From an uncultured Clostridia bacterium (GTDB lineage Bacteria; Bacillota; Clostridia; Oscillospirales; Ruminococcaceae): DNA of 43,656 nt. Below the pieces are notes generated by a model. The model did no database searches, was not told the DNA's origin, and worked only from the letters and a program-made list of their open reading frames with translations. Location of the stretch: contig CALXBD010000111.1 of assembly GCA_944386445.1 (NCBI GenBank), positions 1 to 43,656 of the forward strand, read 5' to 3'. Shown here piece after piece: positions 26,427-34,359 of the stretch. Positions within the stretch are counted from its first letter, which is position 1, and every line of letters starts with the position of its first letter. The translations under genes and the position numbers were made by a program.

Positions 26427-26606
26427 TCAGGATTTTTCTTTAGAACGCAGCATGCGAAGATGCTGAACAAGTTGATATATGATATCAATATCCTGTTCAG
26501 TCAGCCCCGAAATATCGAGGGATGCTTTTTTGTTCTGCCCCAAAAGATAATCGGTAGAAACAATGGTACGGGGATTACCATATGCCTTATATTGGATTGG
26601 AGGAGG
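26427..26606 (-). pseudogene. Decayed XRE-family regulator, C-terminal remnant
   Basis: On the minus strand, bases about 26583 down to 26427 translate to a tail containing VSTDYLLGQNKKASL and DISGLTEQDIDIIYQL, then QHLRMLRSKEKS and a stop. VSTDYLLG is the usual end of an XRE helix-turn-helix domain and DISGLTEQD the usual tail. Upstream in the frame there is a TAG (26607-26609), no start codon and no recognisable helix-turn-helix, so the DNA-binding part is lost or scrambled. The rest of the interval to the rnpB terminator (26610-26732) holds nothing recognisable. Confidence 0.6.
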
Positions 26607-26733
26607 CTATATCTCCAGATTGGTTATGCATGCATTGGCTGTTGTTACTGAGTCGGCGTATAGAAGCCTGATATCGCCCAAAAAGACAAACAGATAGCTT
26701 TTTATGAAAATTCTGCCTATGATTTTCTAAGCA

Positions 26734-26781
26734 AAAAATCCATTGCAAATCGGGATTTCGGACCGCTTGCAATGGATTTTT
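26734..26781 (-). terminator. Terminator of rnpB
   Basis: A perfect 15-bp stem (26734-26748 with 26767-26781) flanks an 18-base loop. On the minus strand it ends in TTTTT just past the RNase P RNA. Confidence 0.85.
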
Positions 26782-26792
26782 AATTCTAAATA

Positions 26793-27124
26793 TGCTGAGA
26801 GGACCTATAAGCCGAGTTCTGTCGAGTGTGACAATCTATCTCGACGACACGTTGCCGTGCCGCTCAAGCCACCCGTCGGGAGCGTCGGACCAACGATAAC
26901 CCCCCAATCGGTGTTGCATCGGATAGGGTTTACATGGCAGCAGGGTTCCCCCTGCTCCGGTGAGCTCTTACCTCGCCTTTCCACCCTTGCCGGAAAACCG
27001 GCGGTATCTCTCTGTTGCACTTTCCCTGAAGTCGCCTTCGGCTGCCGTTAGCAGTTATCCTGTCCTGTGATGCTCGGACTTTCCTCATGGAATACTCCAC
27101 GCTGCCACACAGTCTTCTCAGCTT
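26793..27124 (-). ncRNA. rnpB: RNase P RNA component
   Basis: This is the catalytic RNA that matures tRNA 5' ends. The minus strand contains the universal GAGGAAAGTCCGAGC (about 27071-27085) and ends with a segment containing AACTCGGCTTATAG. Helix P1 forms between GCTGAGAAGAC (27112-27122) and GTCCTCTCAGC (26794-26804), which sets both ends; the length is about 332 nt. A near-consensus promoter and a terminator flank it. Small open frames inside it are spurious. Confidence 0.97.
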
Positions 27125-27128
27125 ATCT

Positions 27129-27157
27129 ATTTTACCCGATTTTTACAGCGGTGTCAA
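27129..27157 (-). promoter_or_regulatory. Promoter of rnpB
   Basis: On the minus strand a perfect TTGACA (27152-27157) and TAAAAT (27129-27134) are separated by 17 bases, a few bases before the RNA 5' end. Confidence 0.88.
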
Positions 27158-27204
27158 GAAAAAGATTTTCGCGAAAATTTGGACAAAAAGTGTTCATGTT
27201 TTCG

Positions 27205-27233
27205 TTGACAAGGCGGAGGGAACATGTTAGTAT
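27205..27233 (+). promoter_or_regulatory. Promoter of the DUF2752 gene
   Basis: TTGACA (27205-27210) and TAGTAT (27228-27233) are spaced by 17 bases, about 40 bases before the GTG start and divergent to the rnpB promoter. Confidence 0.78.
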
Positions 27234-27271
27234 AAAGATAATACATCAGGAATTCTGAAAGGGAGAAATCA

Positions 27272-27694
27272 GTGTTTCAAAAAATGGAACGCTTGACGTT
27301 CCGACGGTTGATTACATTGCTGCTCGCAGCAGCGGGAATTTTGCTGCTGTTGGATGTGGGCTGCCTGTTTCGGCATATTACGGGCATTCCTTGCCCGGGC
27401 TGCGGAATGACAAGGGCACATTTGGCTGCACTAAGGCTGGATTTTCGGGCTGCTTTCTGGTATCATCCGTTGTGGTTTTTGCCGCTACCGCTGTTGGCTG
27501 GACAGTTCTTATTTCCGAACGGCCTTTTTCGGAACAAGAAGTGGAACACAGGTCTGAGTATTGTTCTGCTGATTCTGGTAGTGGGAGTGTATGGAATACG
27601 GATGTTTTTGTATTTCCCCGATACTCCGCCGATGGAATATCAGCCGAATAATTTGCTGCACTGGATTTTCTCTTTAATACAGGGAATTCTCTGA
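27272..27694 (+). CDS. DUF2752 membrane protein
   Basis: This 140-residue protein has about three hydrophobic segments (roughly 13-30, 60-80, 90-110) and the DUF2752 hallmark ITGIPCPGCGMTRAHLA between the first two. The family's biochemical function is unknown to me; the CPGCGMTR motif is its constant feature. The start is GTG at 27272, with GGGAG eight bases upstream. It is followed 27 bases later by another small membrane protein gene, so the two are probably co-transcribed. Confidence 0.88.
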   Translation: MFQKMERLTFRRLITLLLAAAGILLLLDVGCLFRHITGIPCPGCGMTRAHLAALRLDFRAAFWYHPLWFLPLPLLAGQFLFPNGLFRNKKWNTGLSIVLLILVVGVYGIRMFLYFPDTPPMEYQPNNLLHWIFSLIQGIL

Positions 27695-27721
27695 GAGATT
27701 CGATTGGAGGTACTTTTACCT

Positions 27722-28147
27722 ATGATTCAACAAAGAAATTTTGTGACGTTTATTTTGCTGAGTCTCGTTACGTGCGGCATCTACACATTTTACTTCATTT
27801 ATACGACGACCAGAGATATCAATACGATGGTCGGCAACGACGGCCGGAATACAGAGCCTACAACCGCAATTTTATTAAGTATCGTTACTTGTGGCTTTTA
27901 TACATACTATTGGTACTACGATCAGGGCAACCGTATCAAAGCATTGGCTGACCGTAACGGAATCCCTTGTAATGAGAACGGCACCAGCTATTTGATGTGG
28001 GTCCTTTTGGGCACATTGATTTGCGGCATCGGTTCTTGGATTGGAATTTATCTGTTTATAAAGAATCTGAACAACCTGATTGCAGCATATAACTCCAGCA
28101 ATTACGGCGGTTATTATCCTCAGAATCCGAGTGCGCCTCAGGCATAA
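27722..28147 (+). CDS. DUF4234 membrane protein
   Basis: The 141-residue protein has paired hydrophobic segments with repeated LSLVTCGIYTFYFIY and LSIVTCGFYTYYWYY motifs, the pattern of DUF4234, then a third helix (about 88-110) and a Tyr/Asn/Gly/Pro-rich tail. ATG 27722 is preferred over the TTG at 27704 because the TTG overlaps the GGAGG at 27706-27710. The two repeats suggest an internal duplication of a two-helix unit. Function is unknown; it lies downstream of a DUF2752 gene. Confidence 0.85.
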   Translation: MIQQRNFVTFILLSLVTCGIYTFYFIYTTTRDINTMVGNDGRNTEPTTAILLSIVTCGFYTYYWYYDQGNRIKALADRNGIPCNENGTSYLMWVLLGTLICGIGSWIGIYLFIKNLNNLIAAYNSSNYGGYYPQNPSAPQA

Positions 28148-28160
28148 TGATAAAAATGAG

Positions 28161-28188
28161 CGGCGGATGGTAATACATCCGCCGTTTT
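28161..28188 (+). terminator. Terminator after the DUF4234 gene
   Basis: CGGCGGATG pairs with CATCCGCCG around a six-base loop and is followed by TTTT. Confidence 0.85.
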
Positions 28189-28207
28189 CATATGGAGTGA
28201 GATAACA

Positions 28208-28237
28208 AAAAGGCGCTTCCGGATGGAAGCGCCTTTT
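28208..28237 (-). terminator. Terminator of rpmB
   Basis: AAAAGGCGCTTCC pairs perfectly with GGAAGCGCCTTTT over a four-base loop. On the minus strand it follows the rpmB stop by about 16 bases. Confidence 0.85.
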
Positions 28238-28253
28238 ATCGATCCGCACAAAG

Positions 28254-28442
28254 TCAGATGGCCCGGGTCACCTTATTGGAACGCAGGCACCGGGTGCAGG
28301 CATAAACGCGGCAGGGCTTGCCGTCTACGATTGCCTTCACACGTACTACATTGGGTTTCCAGGTTCTGTTGGAACGTCTGTGAGAGTGAGAAACCTTAAT
28401 CCCAAACGTTACGCCTTTTCCGCAGAAATCACATTTTGCCAT
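28254..28442 (-). CDS. rpmB: 50S ribosomal protein L28, zinc-binding form
   Basis: L28 is a small large-subunit ribosomal protein. The 62-residue product begins MAKCDFCGKG, contains SHSHRRSNRTWKPNV and ends with CTRCLRSNKV, so it keeps both CxxC pairs (the zinc-binding C+ type). AAAGGAGG lies 10 bases upstream of the ATG. It is a single-gene unit with its own promoter and terminator, as is common in Firmicutes. Confidence 0.97.
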   Translation of the reverse strand: MAKCDFCGKGVTFGIKVSHSHRRSNRTWKPNVVRVKAIVDGKPCRVYACTRCLRSNKVTRAI

Positions 28443-28478
28443 AATACTGCACCTCCTTTAGGTTCACATAACGATATT

Positions 28479-28508
28479 ATTCTAGCAGATTTGGGCGGGA
28501 AAAGCAAG
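28479..28508 (-). promoter_or_regulatory. Promoter of rpmB
   Basis: On the minus strand TTGCTT (28503-28508) and TAGAAT (28479-28484) are spaced by 18 bases. Confidence 0.6.
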
Positions 28509-28568
28509 AGTTTTTTTCAAAGAAATTCGGAAAGTCGTGAAAAAACCTTGAATTTACCGGAATATCCC

Positions 28569-28597
28569 TTGTAATTTTTTGGCGGAAACGATATAAT
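28569..28597 (+). promoter_or_regulatory. Promoter of the site-2 protease/scpAB operon
   Basis: TTGTAA (28569-28574) and a perfect TATAAT (28592-28597) are spaced by 17 bases, about 70 bases before the first gene. Confidence 0.75.
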
Positions 28598-28666
28598 AAA
28601 ACTGCTGTGTATGATGTTTAGAATGAGGCAGCAGAATATTTTGATTGTGACGAGGGATTCTAATTT

Positions 28667-29344
28667 ATGCCGATCGATATCATTTCATTGATGTACCGAA
28701 CCGTGGTACGGCTGATCGTATTGCTGACGGCGCTGCCGTTTCATGAGTTCGCCCACGCCTGGACGGCCAACAAGCTGGGGGATCCTACCGCCAAATATCA
28801 GGGCCGGCTGACTTTGAACCCTTTGCGGCATCTGGATCCGATGGGAGCAATTCTGATGCTGGTGGCAGGCTTCGGTTGGGCGAAACCTGTACCCGTTAAT
28901 CCGAATTATTTCAAAAACCGGAAAGCCGGAATGGCAATTACAGCAGTGGCAGGGCCACTGTCCAATTTATTGCTGGCATTTATCTGTATGATCCTTTATA
29001 AGATATTTGCATACGCAGGTATCATAACGACGGGCTTGGTTGGAGAAACCTTGACCAGCTTGTGCAGCGCGTTTGCGTTGATGGTATCGCTGAATGTAGG
29101 GCTGGCCGTCTTTAACCTGGTTCCGATTCCGCCGCTGGATGGTTCCCGGGTGCTGAACTTGGTACTGCCTACCAAGCTGTATTTCCAGATCATGCAGTAT
29201 GAGCGCATCATTATGTTGGCGCTGTTTGCAGCGATTTTCCTGGGGCTTCTGGATAGGCCGCTGTCCTTTGTTCAGTCCCATGTATTTAATTTGTTGGATT
29301 TCCTTACCCGGTTTGTCGATCTGATCGCCAGGGCGGTGCTGTAA
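28667..29344 (+). CDS. Site-2 protease (peptidase M50) family membrane protein
   Basis: This 225-residue intramembrane zinc metalloprotease-like protein has HEFAH with zinc ligands His26 and His30 and catalytic Glu27, and the third ligand region [14 protein letters not shown] near residue 148. Five to six membrane segments are present. The short form without a PDZ domain matches the stand-alone rhomboid-like S2P proteins next to scpA in many clostridia. Only three bases separate it from scpA. The cellular substrate is unknown. Confidence 0.93.
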   Translation: MPIDIISLMYRTVVRLIVLLTALPFHEFAHAWTANKLGDPTAKYQGRLTLNPLRHLDPMGAILMLVAGFGWAKPVPVNPNYFKNRKAGMAITAVAGPLSNLLLAFICMILYKIFAYAGIITTGLVGETLTSLCSAFALMVSLNVGLAVFNLVPIPPLDGSRVLNLVLPTKLYFQIMQYERIIMLALFAAIFLGLLDRPLSFVQSHVFNLLDFLTRFVDLIARAVL

Positions 29345-29347
29345 GCG

Positions 29348-30094
29348 ATGGCAGTACAGCTGGAATTTCGGCTAGGAGAATTCGAGGGGCCGCTGGAGCT
29401 GCTTTTGTATCTGATTTCTAAGCATAAGCTGAATATCAATGATATCGAGATTTCCGCTTTGCTGGAACAGTATCTGGAATATATCGAGCAGATGCGGGTA
29501 GCCGATTTGGAAGTGGCTTCAGAATTTTTGGAGATGGCAGCCAGGCTCGTGTATATCAAGACGGTGTCGTTGCTGCCACGGCAGGAGGAAGAGGGCGAAC
29601 AGCTGAAACGGGAATTGCAGGGTCAGCTGTTGGAATACAGTCTTTGCAAGCAGATCGCAGGACAGATGGCGGAAATGTATCGGGGCGGCAGAGATTTTGT
29701 CAGAAGACAGGCCCAGATTCATGTGGATATGACATACCGGTGCAGCCACCGGCCGGAGGAATTGCTTGCAGCGTACAGGATGGTTGCCGGAAAGGCCGCA
29801 AGACGGCTTCCACCGCCTGCCGCAGCGTTTTCGGGGATCGTCAGCCGCAAGGTGGTATCTGTAACCTCGAAAATCGTGTATATTCTCAAAAAGCTCTACC
29901 GTACCGGACAGGTGGCCTACGATGAGTTTTTCTGTGTTCCGGATCGAAGCGAGTTGGTGGCTACCTTTTTGGCAATGCTGGAACTGATGAAATCTAAGCG
30001 GATTGTAGTCAGTGATGATAATACAACTGTTTATTTCAGGCGGGAAACCCCTGTTCATGAAGAAAATGAAGGAGGCGAAGTCCATGGCTTCTGA
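29348..30094 (+). CDS. scpA: Segregation and condensation protein A
   Basis: ScpA is the kleisin subunit of the bacterial SMC-ScpAB condensin, bridging SMC heads during chromosome segregation. The 248-residue protein opens with the family's FEGPLELLLYLISKHKLNI, followed by YLEYIEQMRVADLEVASEFLEMAARLVYIKT, and ends with a winged-helix-like segment. Length is normal. Its 3' end overlaps scpB by 11 bases. Confidence 0.96.
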   Translation: MAVQLEFRLGEFEGPLELLLYLISKHKLNINDIEISALLEQYLEYIEQMRVADLEVASEFLEMAARLVYIKTVSLLPRQEEEGEQLKRELQGQLLEYSLCKQIAGQMAEMYRGGRDFVRRQAQIHVDMTYRCSHRPEELLAAYRMVAGKAARRLPPPAAAFSGIVSRKVVSVTSKIVYILKKLYRTGQVAYDEFFCVPDRSELVATFLAMLELMKSKRIVVSDDNTTVYFRRETPVHEENEGGEVHGF

Positions 30095-30650
30095 GAATCC
30101 GTTTAGTTTGTTGGAAGCAGTGCTTTTCGCCTGTGGGGAACCAATTGAAATCACCCGGCTGGCAGCGGGGCTGAATGTGGATACCGCTGCGATACGAGAA
30201 CAGCTGTTAGCGTATTCCCAGCGGCTGAAAGCCGAGGATCGGGGAATCGAACTGCTTTTCTTGGGGGAAACGGTTCAGCTGTGCAGCAAACGCTGTTATG
30301 AGGATCGAGTCGCTGCAGTGGTGAGTTCCAGGAAGAATGTCCCGCTGTCCGGAGCCGCAATGGAGGTCTTGGCAGTGATTGCGTATAATCAGCCGGTGAC
30401 AAAAGGATTTATTGAACAGGTTCGCGGTGTAGAAAGCGGTCAGGTTGTCAATAATCTGGTGGAAAAAGCATTGGTGGAAGAGGCAGGAAGACTGGATGTG
30501 CCTGGACGACCGATTACATACCGGACAACCCCGGTGTTTCTGCGGAGCTTTGGAATTTCGAGTTTGGCAGAACTGCCGCCGCTGCCCGGTAAACCGGAGG
30601 AAGATCCGATGCAGGATGGGGAACAGTTAACAATCGATTCGGGAAATTAG
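30084..30650 (+). CDS. scpB: Segregation and condensation protein B
   Basis: ScpB is the dimeric partner of ScpA, made of two winged-helix domains. The 188-residue protein contains LLEAVLFACGEPIEI at the start and AMEVLAVIAYNQPVTKGFIEQVRGV in the middle, both diagnostic. ATG 30084 is chosen because GGAGG (30071-30075) sits eight bases upstream and the length becomes typical; the longer frame from 30012 lies inside scpA. It overlaps the scpA end, so the two are coupled. Confidence 0.96.
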   Translation: MASENPFSLLEAVLFACGEPIEITRLAAGLNVDTAAIREQLLAYSQRLKAEDRGIELLFLGETVQLCSKRCYEDRVAAVVSSRKNVPLSGAAMEVLAVIAYNQPVTKGFIEQVRGVESGQVVNNLVEKALVEEAGRLDVPGRPITYRTTPVFLRSFGISSLAELPPLPGKPEEDPMQDGEQLTIDSGN

Positions 30651-30670
30651 GCCGCAAAGGGGGAGCGCGG

Positions 30671-31378
30671 ATGGGTTGGATCATCTTTGGGTGTATCATC
30701 GGCCTTTTCGCGGGGATATTATCCTTAAGCGCAGTTGTAACAGTTCACTATTCGGAAGAATTCTTGATCTGGATCGGAGCCGGGCCTTTTCGATACGGCG
30801 TGCTGGTTACCGAAGAGGAACAGGCCGCCCGGGAGGCAAAAAAGAAGCAGAAAGAAAAGAAGAAAAAAACTGTCCCAGTAAAGAAAAAAAACAGCAATGT
30901 CCGCCAAAAGAAGCCTTCACAGCCGAAAAAAAAGCCTCAGAAGGGCAATGTGAAGGAAACGGTGGGGATCGTACTGGACCTGATCCGGGCAATTGCCGGA
31001 CCGCTGCCATTTTTGCTGAGACATTTCCGGGTTACTGGCCTGGATGTGCAGGTCGTAGTGGGCGGCGAGGATGCAGCAGAAGTCGCCTTAAATTACGGGA
31101 AACTGTGCGGAATCGTCCATGGCAGTCTGGTAGCTCTCAAAAATCTGATTTCGGTTCGGATAAAGCGTGTGGATATTTTCTGCAATTTCTGCAGCGAAGA
31201 GACGAATCAGCAGATCAAATTCAAGCTGAAAATCAGATTGGGAATCCTGCTGTGGGCAGCACTGCGTATGGCCGGACGTTTTTTAGTTTATACTTTTAGG
31301 AGAGTTGTCCCGGAAAGGACAGCTGTGTCACAACAAACATCTGACCGGCAAAAAACGGCCGGTTCCTATAACAAATAA
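30671..31378 (+). CDS. DUF2953 protein with lysine-rich insert
   Basis: This 235-residue protein has an N-terminal membrane helix (about 5-27), a highly charged lysine-rich stretch (about 55-95), and a conserved C-terminal part with LNYGKLCGIVHGSLVAL and VDIFCNF, the pattern of DUF2953. Such proteins commonly sit between scpB and ytfJ in spore formers, as here. The low-complexity lysine run is likely cytoplasmic. Function is unknown. Confidence 0.8.
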   Translation: MGWIIFGCIIGLFAGILSLSAVVTVHYSEEFLIWIGAGPFRYGVLVTEEEQAAREAKKKQKEKKKKTVPVKKKNSNVRQKKPSQPKKKPQKGNVKETVGIVLDLIRAIAGPLPFLLRHFRVTGLDVQVVVGGEDAAEVALNYGKLCGIVHGSLVALKNLISVRIKRVDIFCNFCSEETNQQIKFKLKIRLGILLWAALRMAGRFLVYTFRRVVPERTAVSQQTSDRQKTAGSYNK

Positions 31379-31398
31379 GAATCAGGAGGAATTGCAAT

Positions 31399-31806
31399 AT
31401 GTCGGAACATCCAATTGAAGGACTTATGGGAATTACCATGCAGAAAATCAAGGAAATGGTGGATGTCAATACCATCATCGGCGATCCGGTGATTACGCCG
31501 GACGGGACTACCATCATTCCGGTTTCGAAGGTTTCTTTCGGATTTGCCAGCGGCGGTACCGATCTGCCGACTAAAGACCCAAAACAGACCTTCGGCGGCG
31601 GCGGCGGCGCAGGAATTACTTTGCAGCCGCTGGCGTTTTTGGTGGTGAAGGACGGGGACGTGAAGCTGCTGCAGATTGCAACTGCGTCCAATACAGCGGA
31701 TAAGGTTGTCAATTCGGTGCCGGATATCATCGATAAGATTTCTGATGCTATCGGCAAGGCCAAAGATGCGAAGGCCAAGGAAGCTAAAGGGGAAAAAGCG
31801 GAGTAA
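31399..31806 (+). CDS. ytfJ: GerW/YtfJ family sporulation protein
   Basis: The 135-residue protein matches GerW (YtfJ), which is needed in Bacillus for normal spore germination. Visible marks are MSEHPIEGLMGITMQKIKEM, the NTIIGDPVITPDGTTIIPVSKVSFGFASGG segment, a GGGGGAG run, and QPLAFLVVKDGDVKLL. Length is usual. AGGAGG precedes the start. Its presence supports a spore-forming host. Confidence 0.93.
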   Translation: MSEHPIEGLMGITMQKIKEMVDVNTIIGDPVITPDGTTIIPVSKVSFGFASGGTDLPTKDPKQTFGGGGGAGITLQPLAFLVVKDGDVKLLQIATASNTADKVVNSVPDIIDKISDAIGKAKDAKAKEAKGEKAE

Positions 31807-31886
31807 CCGCATGATTTCCAGGCCGCCTGCATACAGTTTGGTATGGCGGGATCTCCCGCAATCCCAACGATGCAGGTGGTTTTGGC

Positions 31887-33035
31887 ATGAAAAAGAGACT
31901 TTTCAGCTGGATTGCAGCAATATTTTGGATGATTCTCATGGCGCTGCCGGGACAAAAGGCTGCAGCTGCCGATCAGCCTTCCGTGTCGGCAAAAGGAGCC
32001 GTATTGATGGAGGCATCTACCGGCCGGATCCTGTGGGAACAGAATGGGGAAGAAAGGCTGGCTATGGCCAGCACTACCAAAATTATGACGGCGCTGCTGA
32101 CCTTGGAACAACCGGGACTGGACGATCCGTTTGTGGTGAATTCCCAGGCGATTATGGTGGAAGGAACCTCCATGGGGCTGACAGAAGGCGCAGAAGTGAC
32201 GCTGCGGACTTTGGCGGCTGGAATGCTGCTGGCCTCCGGAAATGACGCCGCAAATGCTGCTGCTGTCCGGATCGCCGGAACACAGGCGGATTTCGTCATG
32301 ATGATGAACCGGCGGGCGGCTCAGCTGGGAATGACGGATACCTGTTTTGAAACTCCGTCCGGGCTGGATGGGCAGAATCACTACTCAGCCGCCCGGGATA
32401 TGGCGGTATTGGCAAGGGCAGCATTGGAAAACGAGGATTTCAGGGAAATTTGTTCCTCGGAAAGCATGAAGCTCACCTATGGAAATCCGCCTACGGACAG
32501 ATGGCTTTCCAATCATAACCGGCTTTTGAAAGAGTACACGGGATGTATCGGGCTTAAGACCGGATTTACCAAAAAAGCGGGCCGCTGCCTGGTGACAGCC
32601 GCAGAGCGGGATGGGATTACTTTGATTTGCGTCACGCTTTCCGACCCGGATGACTGGCAGGACCATACCGAGCTTTTGGATTGGGGATTTACGCAAGTAG
32701 GACTGGTACCGGGCAGACCGGAACAGATTTCGTTGCCGGTGACAGGAGGAACTGCCCAGACCGTAGCTGTTTCCTGCAGCGGACCGGAGCCTTGTGCCTT
32801 AACGGATGAACTGTCCCGTATCACCTGGGAGGTAGAAGCAGAACCGTTCCTTTATGCCCCGGTGCAGCTGGGACAGCAGGTGGGAATCGCTCGCTGTCTG
32901 CTGGATGGGGAAGAATATTTTACCGCTCCATTGGTGGCGCAGCAATCGGTAGAGGCAAAATCCTCGCCGGAGGAAATGCCTGGACTTTGGGAAAGGTTAT
33001 GGCAGTGGATTACAGGGTTATTTAAAAAAGATTGA
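31887..33035 (+). CDS. D-alanyl-D-alanine carboxypeptidase (peptidase S11)
   Basis: This penicillin-binding protein 5/6-type enzyme trims the terminal D-Ala of peptidoglycan stem peptides. The 382-residue protein has a signal peptide (about 1-28), the SxxK motif as STTK (Ser62, Lys65), SGN (Ser117) and KTG (Lys224-Gly226), then a C-terminal beta domain (about 275-345) and a short amphipathic tail (LWERLWQWITGLFKKD) that would anchor it to the membrane. AGGTGG precedes ATG 31887. Next to gerW and rluB it best matches DacF/DacB, implicated in spore cortex shaping, but a vegetative role is also possible. Confidence 0.94.
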   Translation: MKKRLFSWIAAIFWMILMALPGQKAAAADQPSVSAKGAVLMEASTGRILWEQNGEERLAMASTTKIMTALLTLEQPGLDDPFVVNSQAIMVEGTSMGLTEGAEVTLRTLAAGMLLASGNDAANAAAVRIAGTQADFVMMMNRRAAQLGMTDTCFETPSGLDGQNHYSAARDMAVLARAALENEDFREICSSESMKLTYGNPPTDRWLSNHNRLLKEYTGCIGLKTGFTKKAGRCLVTAAERDGITLICVTLSDPDDWQDHTELLDWGFTQVGLVPGRPEQISLPVTGGTAQTVAVSCSGPEPCALTDELSRITWEVEAEPFLYAPVQLGQQVGIARCLLDGEEYFTAPLVAQQSVEAKSSPEEMPGLWERLWQWITGLFKKD

Positions 33036-33081
33036 CATAAAATGAGGTGCCCGTTTTACGCGCGCCGGAAAGAAGGAAATT

Positions 33082-33843
33082 ATGGAAGTTCGTTTGCAGA
33101 AAGTGTTAGCAGAAAGCGGCCTTTGCTCCCGCCGGAAAGCGGAGGAGCTGATCGCGGAAAAGCGGGTGCGGGTCAACGGCCATATTGCTGAAATCGGCCA
33201 AAAGGTGGACCCTGCCCGGGATCATATCCAGGTGGACGGCGAAAAGCTGGATACCCGCCAGCGGGAAGAGTTGGTTTACTATATGCTTTATAAGCCCAGA
33301 GGGTATTTAACGGCTATGTCCGATGACCGTGGAAGAAAATGCGTGGCGCAGCTGGTAGAAGAGATTCCTCAGCGGGTTTTCCCGGTGGGAAGGCTGGATC
33401 TGAACTCTGAAGGATTGCTGCTGTTTACAAATGACGGCGATTTTGCCAATGACATGACACATCCGTCCCGGCAGGTGCCCAAAACTTATCGAGTTACCGT
33501 CCACAGTGAGGTCACGCCGGAACAGCAGATGCGTCTCAGCGAGGGTGTAGAGTTGGATGGCGTTATGACCCTTCCGGCAGAGGTCAGAATCCTTTCGGAA
33601 GAGCCGGGCCGCACAGTGATGGCGATTACCATTACAGAAGGCCGCAACAGAGAGATCCGCCGGATGTGTGAAGCGGTAGGGCTGGAGGTTGCCCGGCTCA
33701 AACGCTTGGCTGTGGGGCCGGTACGGTTGGGAATGCTGAAACCCGGTACCTACCGGGAGCTGACTGTTGAGGAAGTGGAGCAGCTCCGTCGGCTGGCCAA
33801 ACGGGGAGCTGCAGCTGCGCCGGAAAGACGCGGCAGAAAGTGA
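33082..33843 (+). CDS. rluB: Ribosomal large subunit pseudouridine synthase B
   Basis: This RsuA/RluB-family enzyme makes pseudouridine in rRNA. The 253-residue protein has an N-terminal S4 RNA-binding domain (about 1-60, LQKVLAESGLCSRRKAEELI) and a catalytic domain with VGRLDLNSEGLLLFTNDG, whose Asp is the catalytic residue, and NREIRRMCEAVGLEV. It follows the carboxypeptidase gene by 46 bases, the common order in Firmicutes. RluB is preferred over RsuA on context; the two are hard to separate by motif alone. Confidence 0.92.
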   Translation: MEVRLQKVLAESGLCSRRKAEELIAEKRVRVNGHIAEIGQKVDPARDHIQVDGEKLDTRQREELVYYMLYKPRGYLTAMSDDRGRKCVAQLVEEIPQRVFPVGRLDLNSEGLLLFTNDGDFANDMTHPSRQVPKTYRVTVHSEVTPEQQMRLSEGVELDGVMTLPAEVRILSEEPGRTVMAITITEGRNREIRRMCEAVGLEVARLKRLAVGPVRLGMLKPGTYRELTVEEVEQLRRLAKRGAAAAPERRGRK

Positions 33844-33850
33844 GGAGGAC

Positions 33851-34216
33851 ATGCTTTACATCAGACCATATCGTTCCGGAGACAATTTTCCTCAGTTTGA
33901 GGGAGGACTCCGGGAAGGAAAGCTTTATTATATTGCGCTGGCAGGCAAGGATTTGATCGGCTGGATTTGTTACCGAAAGCTGGAAACTGCAATCCGGATT
34001 GAGATGGTGGAATCCGGCGGAGATGCGGATCTCTTTGACGGGCTGATGCGGGCAGTGTTTGATGCAGCAGTCAATATCGGATTGGATGAGGCAATCTTCG
34101 CGCCTGAGGTGGATCGGACTGTTTTGGACAAGCTGGGCGTCCCTTTGGAGGCGGGTAATTGCGTAAAATCACTAAGCGGATTCTTAAGGAACTGTCGAAA
34201 ATGTCAAATGTCCTGA
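33851..34216 (+). CDS. Small GNAT-like protein, hypothetical
   Basis: The 121-residue product opens MLYIRPYRSGDNFPQFEGGL, which resembles the start of a GNAT acetyltransferase, and continues with a beta strand IALAGKDLIGWICYR. The acetyl-CoA-binding loop Q/RxxGxG/A is absent, so activity is doubtful. ATG 33851 has GAGGAGG immediately upstream. It ends the scpA-rluB operon and is translated close behind rluB. The longer frame from 33767 overlaps rluB and is rejected. Confidence 0.6.
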   Translation: MLYIRPYRSGDNFPQFEGGLREGKLYYIALAGKDLIGWICYRKLETAIRIEMVESGGDADLFDGLMRAVFDAAVNIGLDEAIFAPEVDRTVLDKLGVPLEAGNCVKSLSGFLRNCRKCQMS

Positions 34217-34223
34217 AATCTTC

Positions 34224-34252
34224 TTGTTATTTGAAATTCGGTGTAGTATAAT
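34224..34252 (+). promoter_or_regulatory. Promoter of the carboxyltransferase operon
   Basis: TTGTTA (34224-34229) and TATAAT (34247-34252) are separated by 17 bases, giving a leader of about 100 bases before the first gene. Confidence 0.75.
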
Positions 34253-34359
34253 ATAATGGGTGAATTTGATGAACTTGGAAAGAAATGGTCTTTCTAAGAA
34301 GTTTTGTATTCATCCGTTTTCAACGGTTTAAGCCAATGACATAGAATGGGGGCTGTACA

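Noticed and set aside
26793-27124. Open frames of 71-102 codons within the rnpB region
   Set aside because: The stretch is RNase P RNA, with P1 pairing and the universal core sequence; the frames are incidental.
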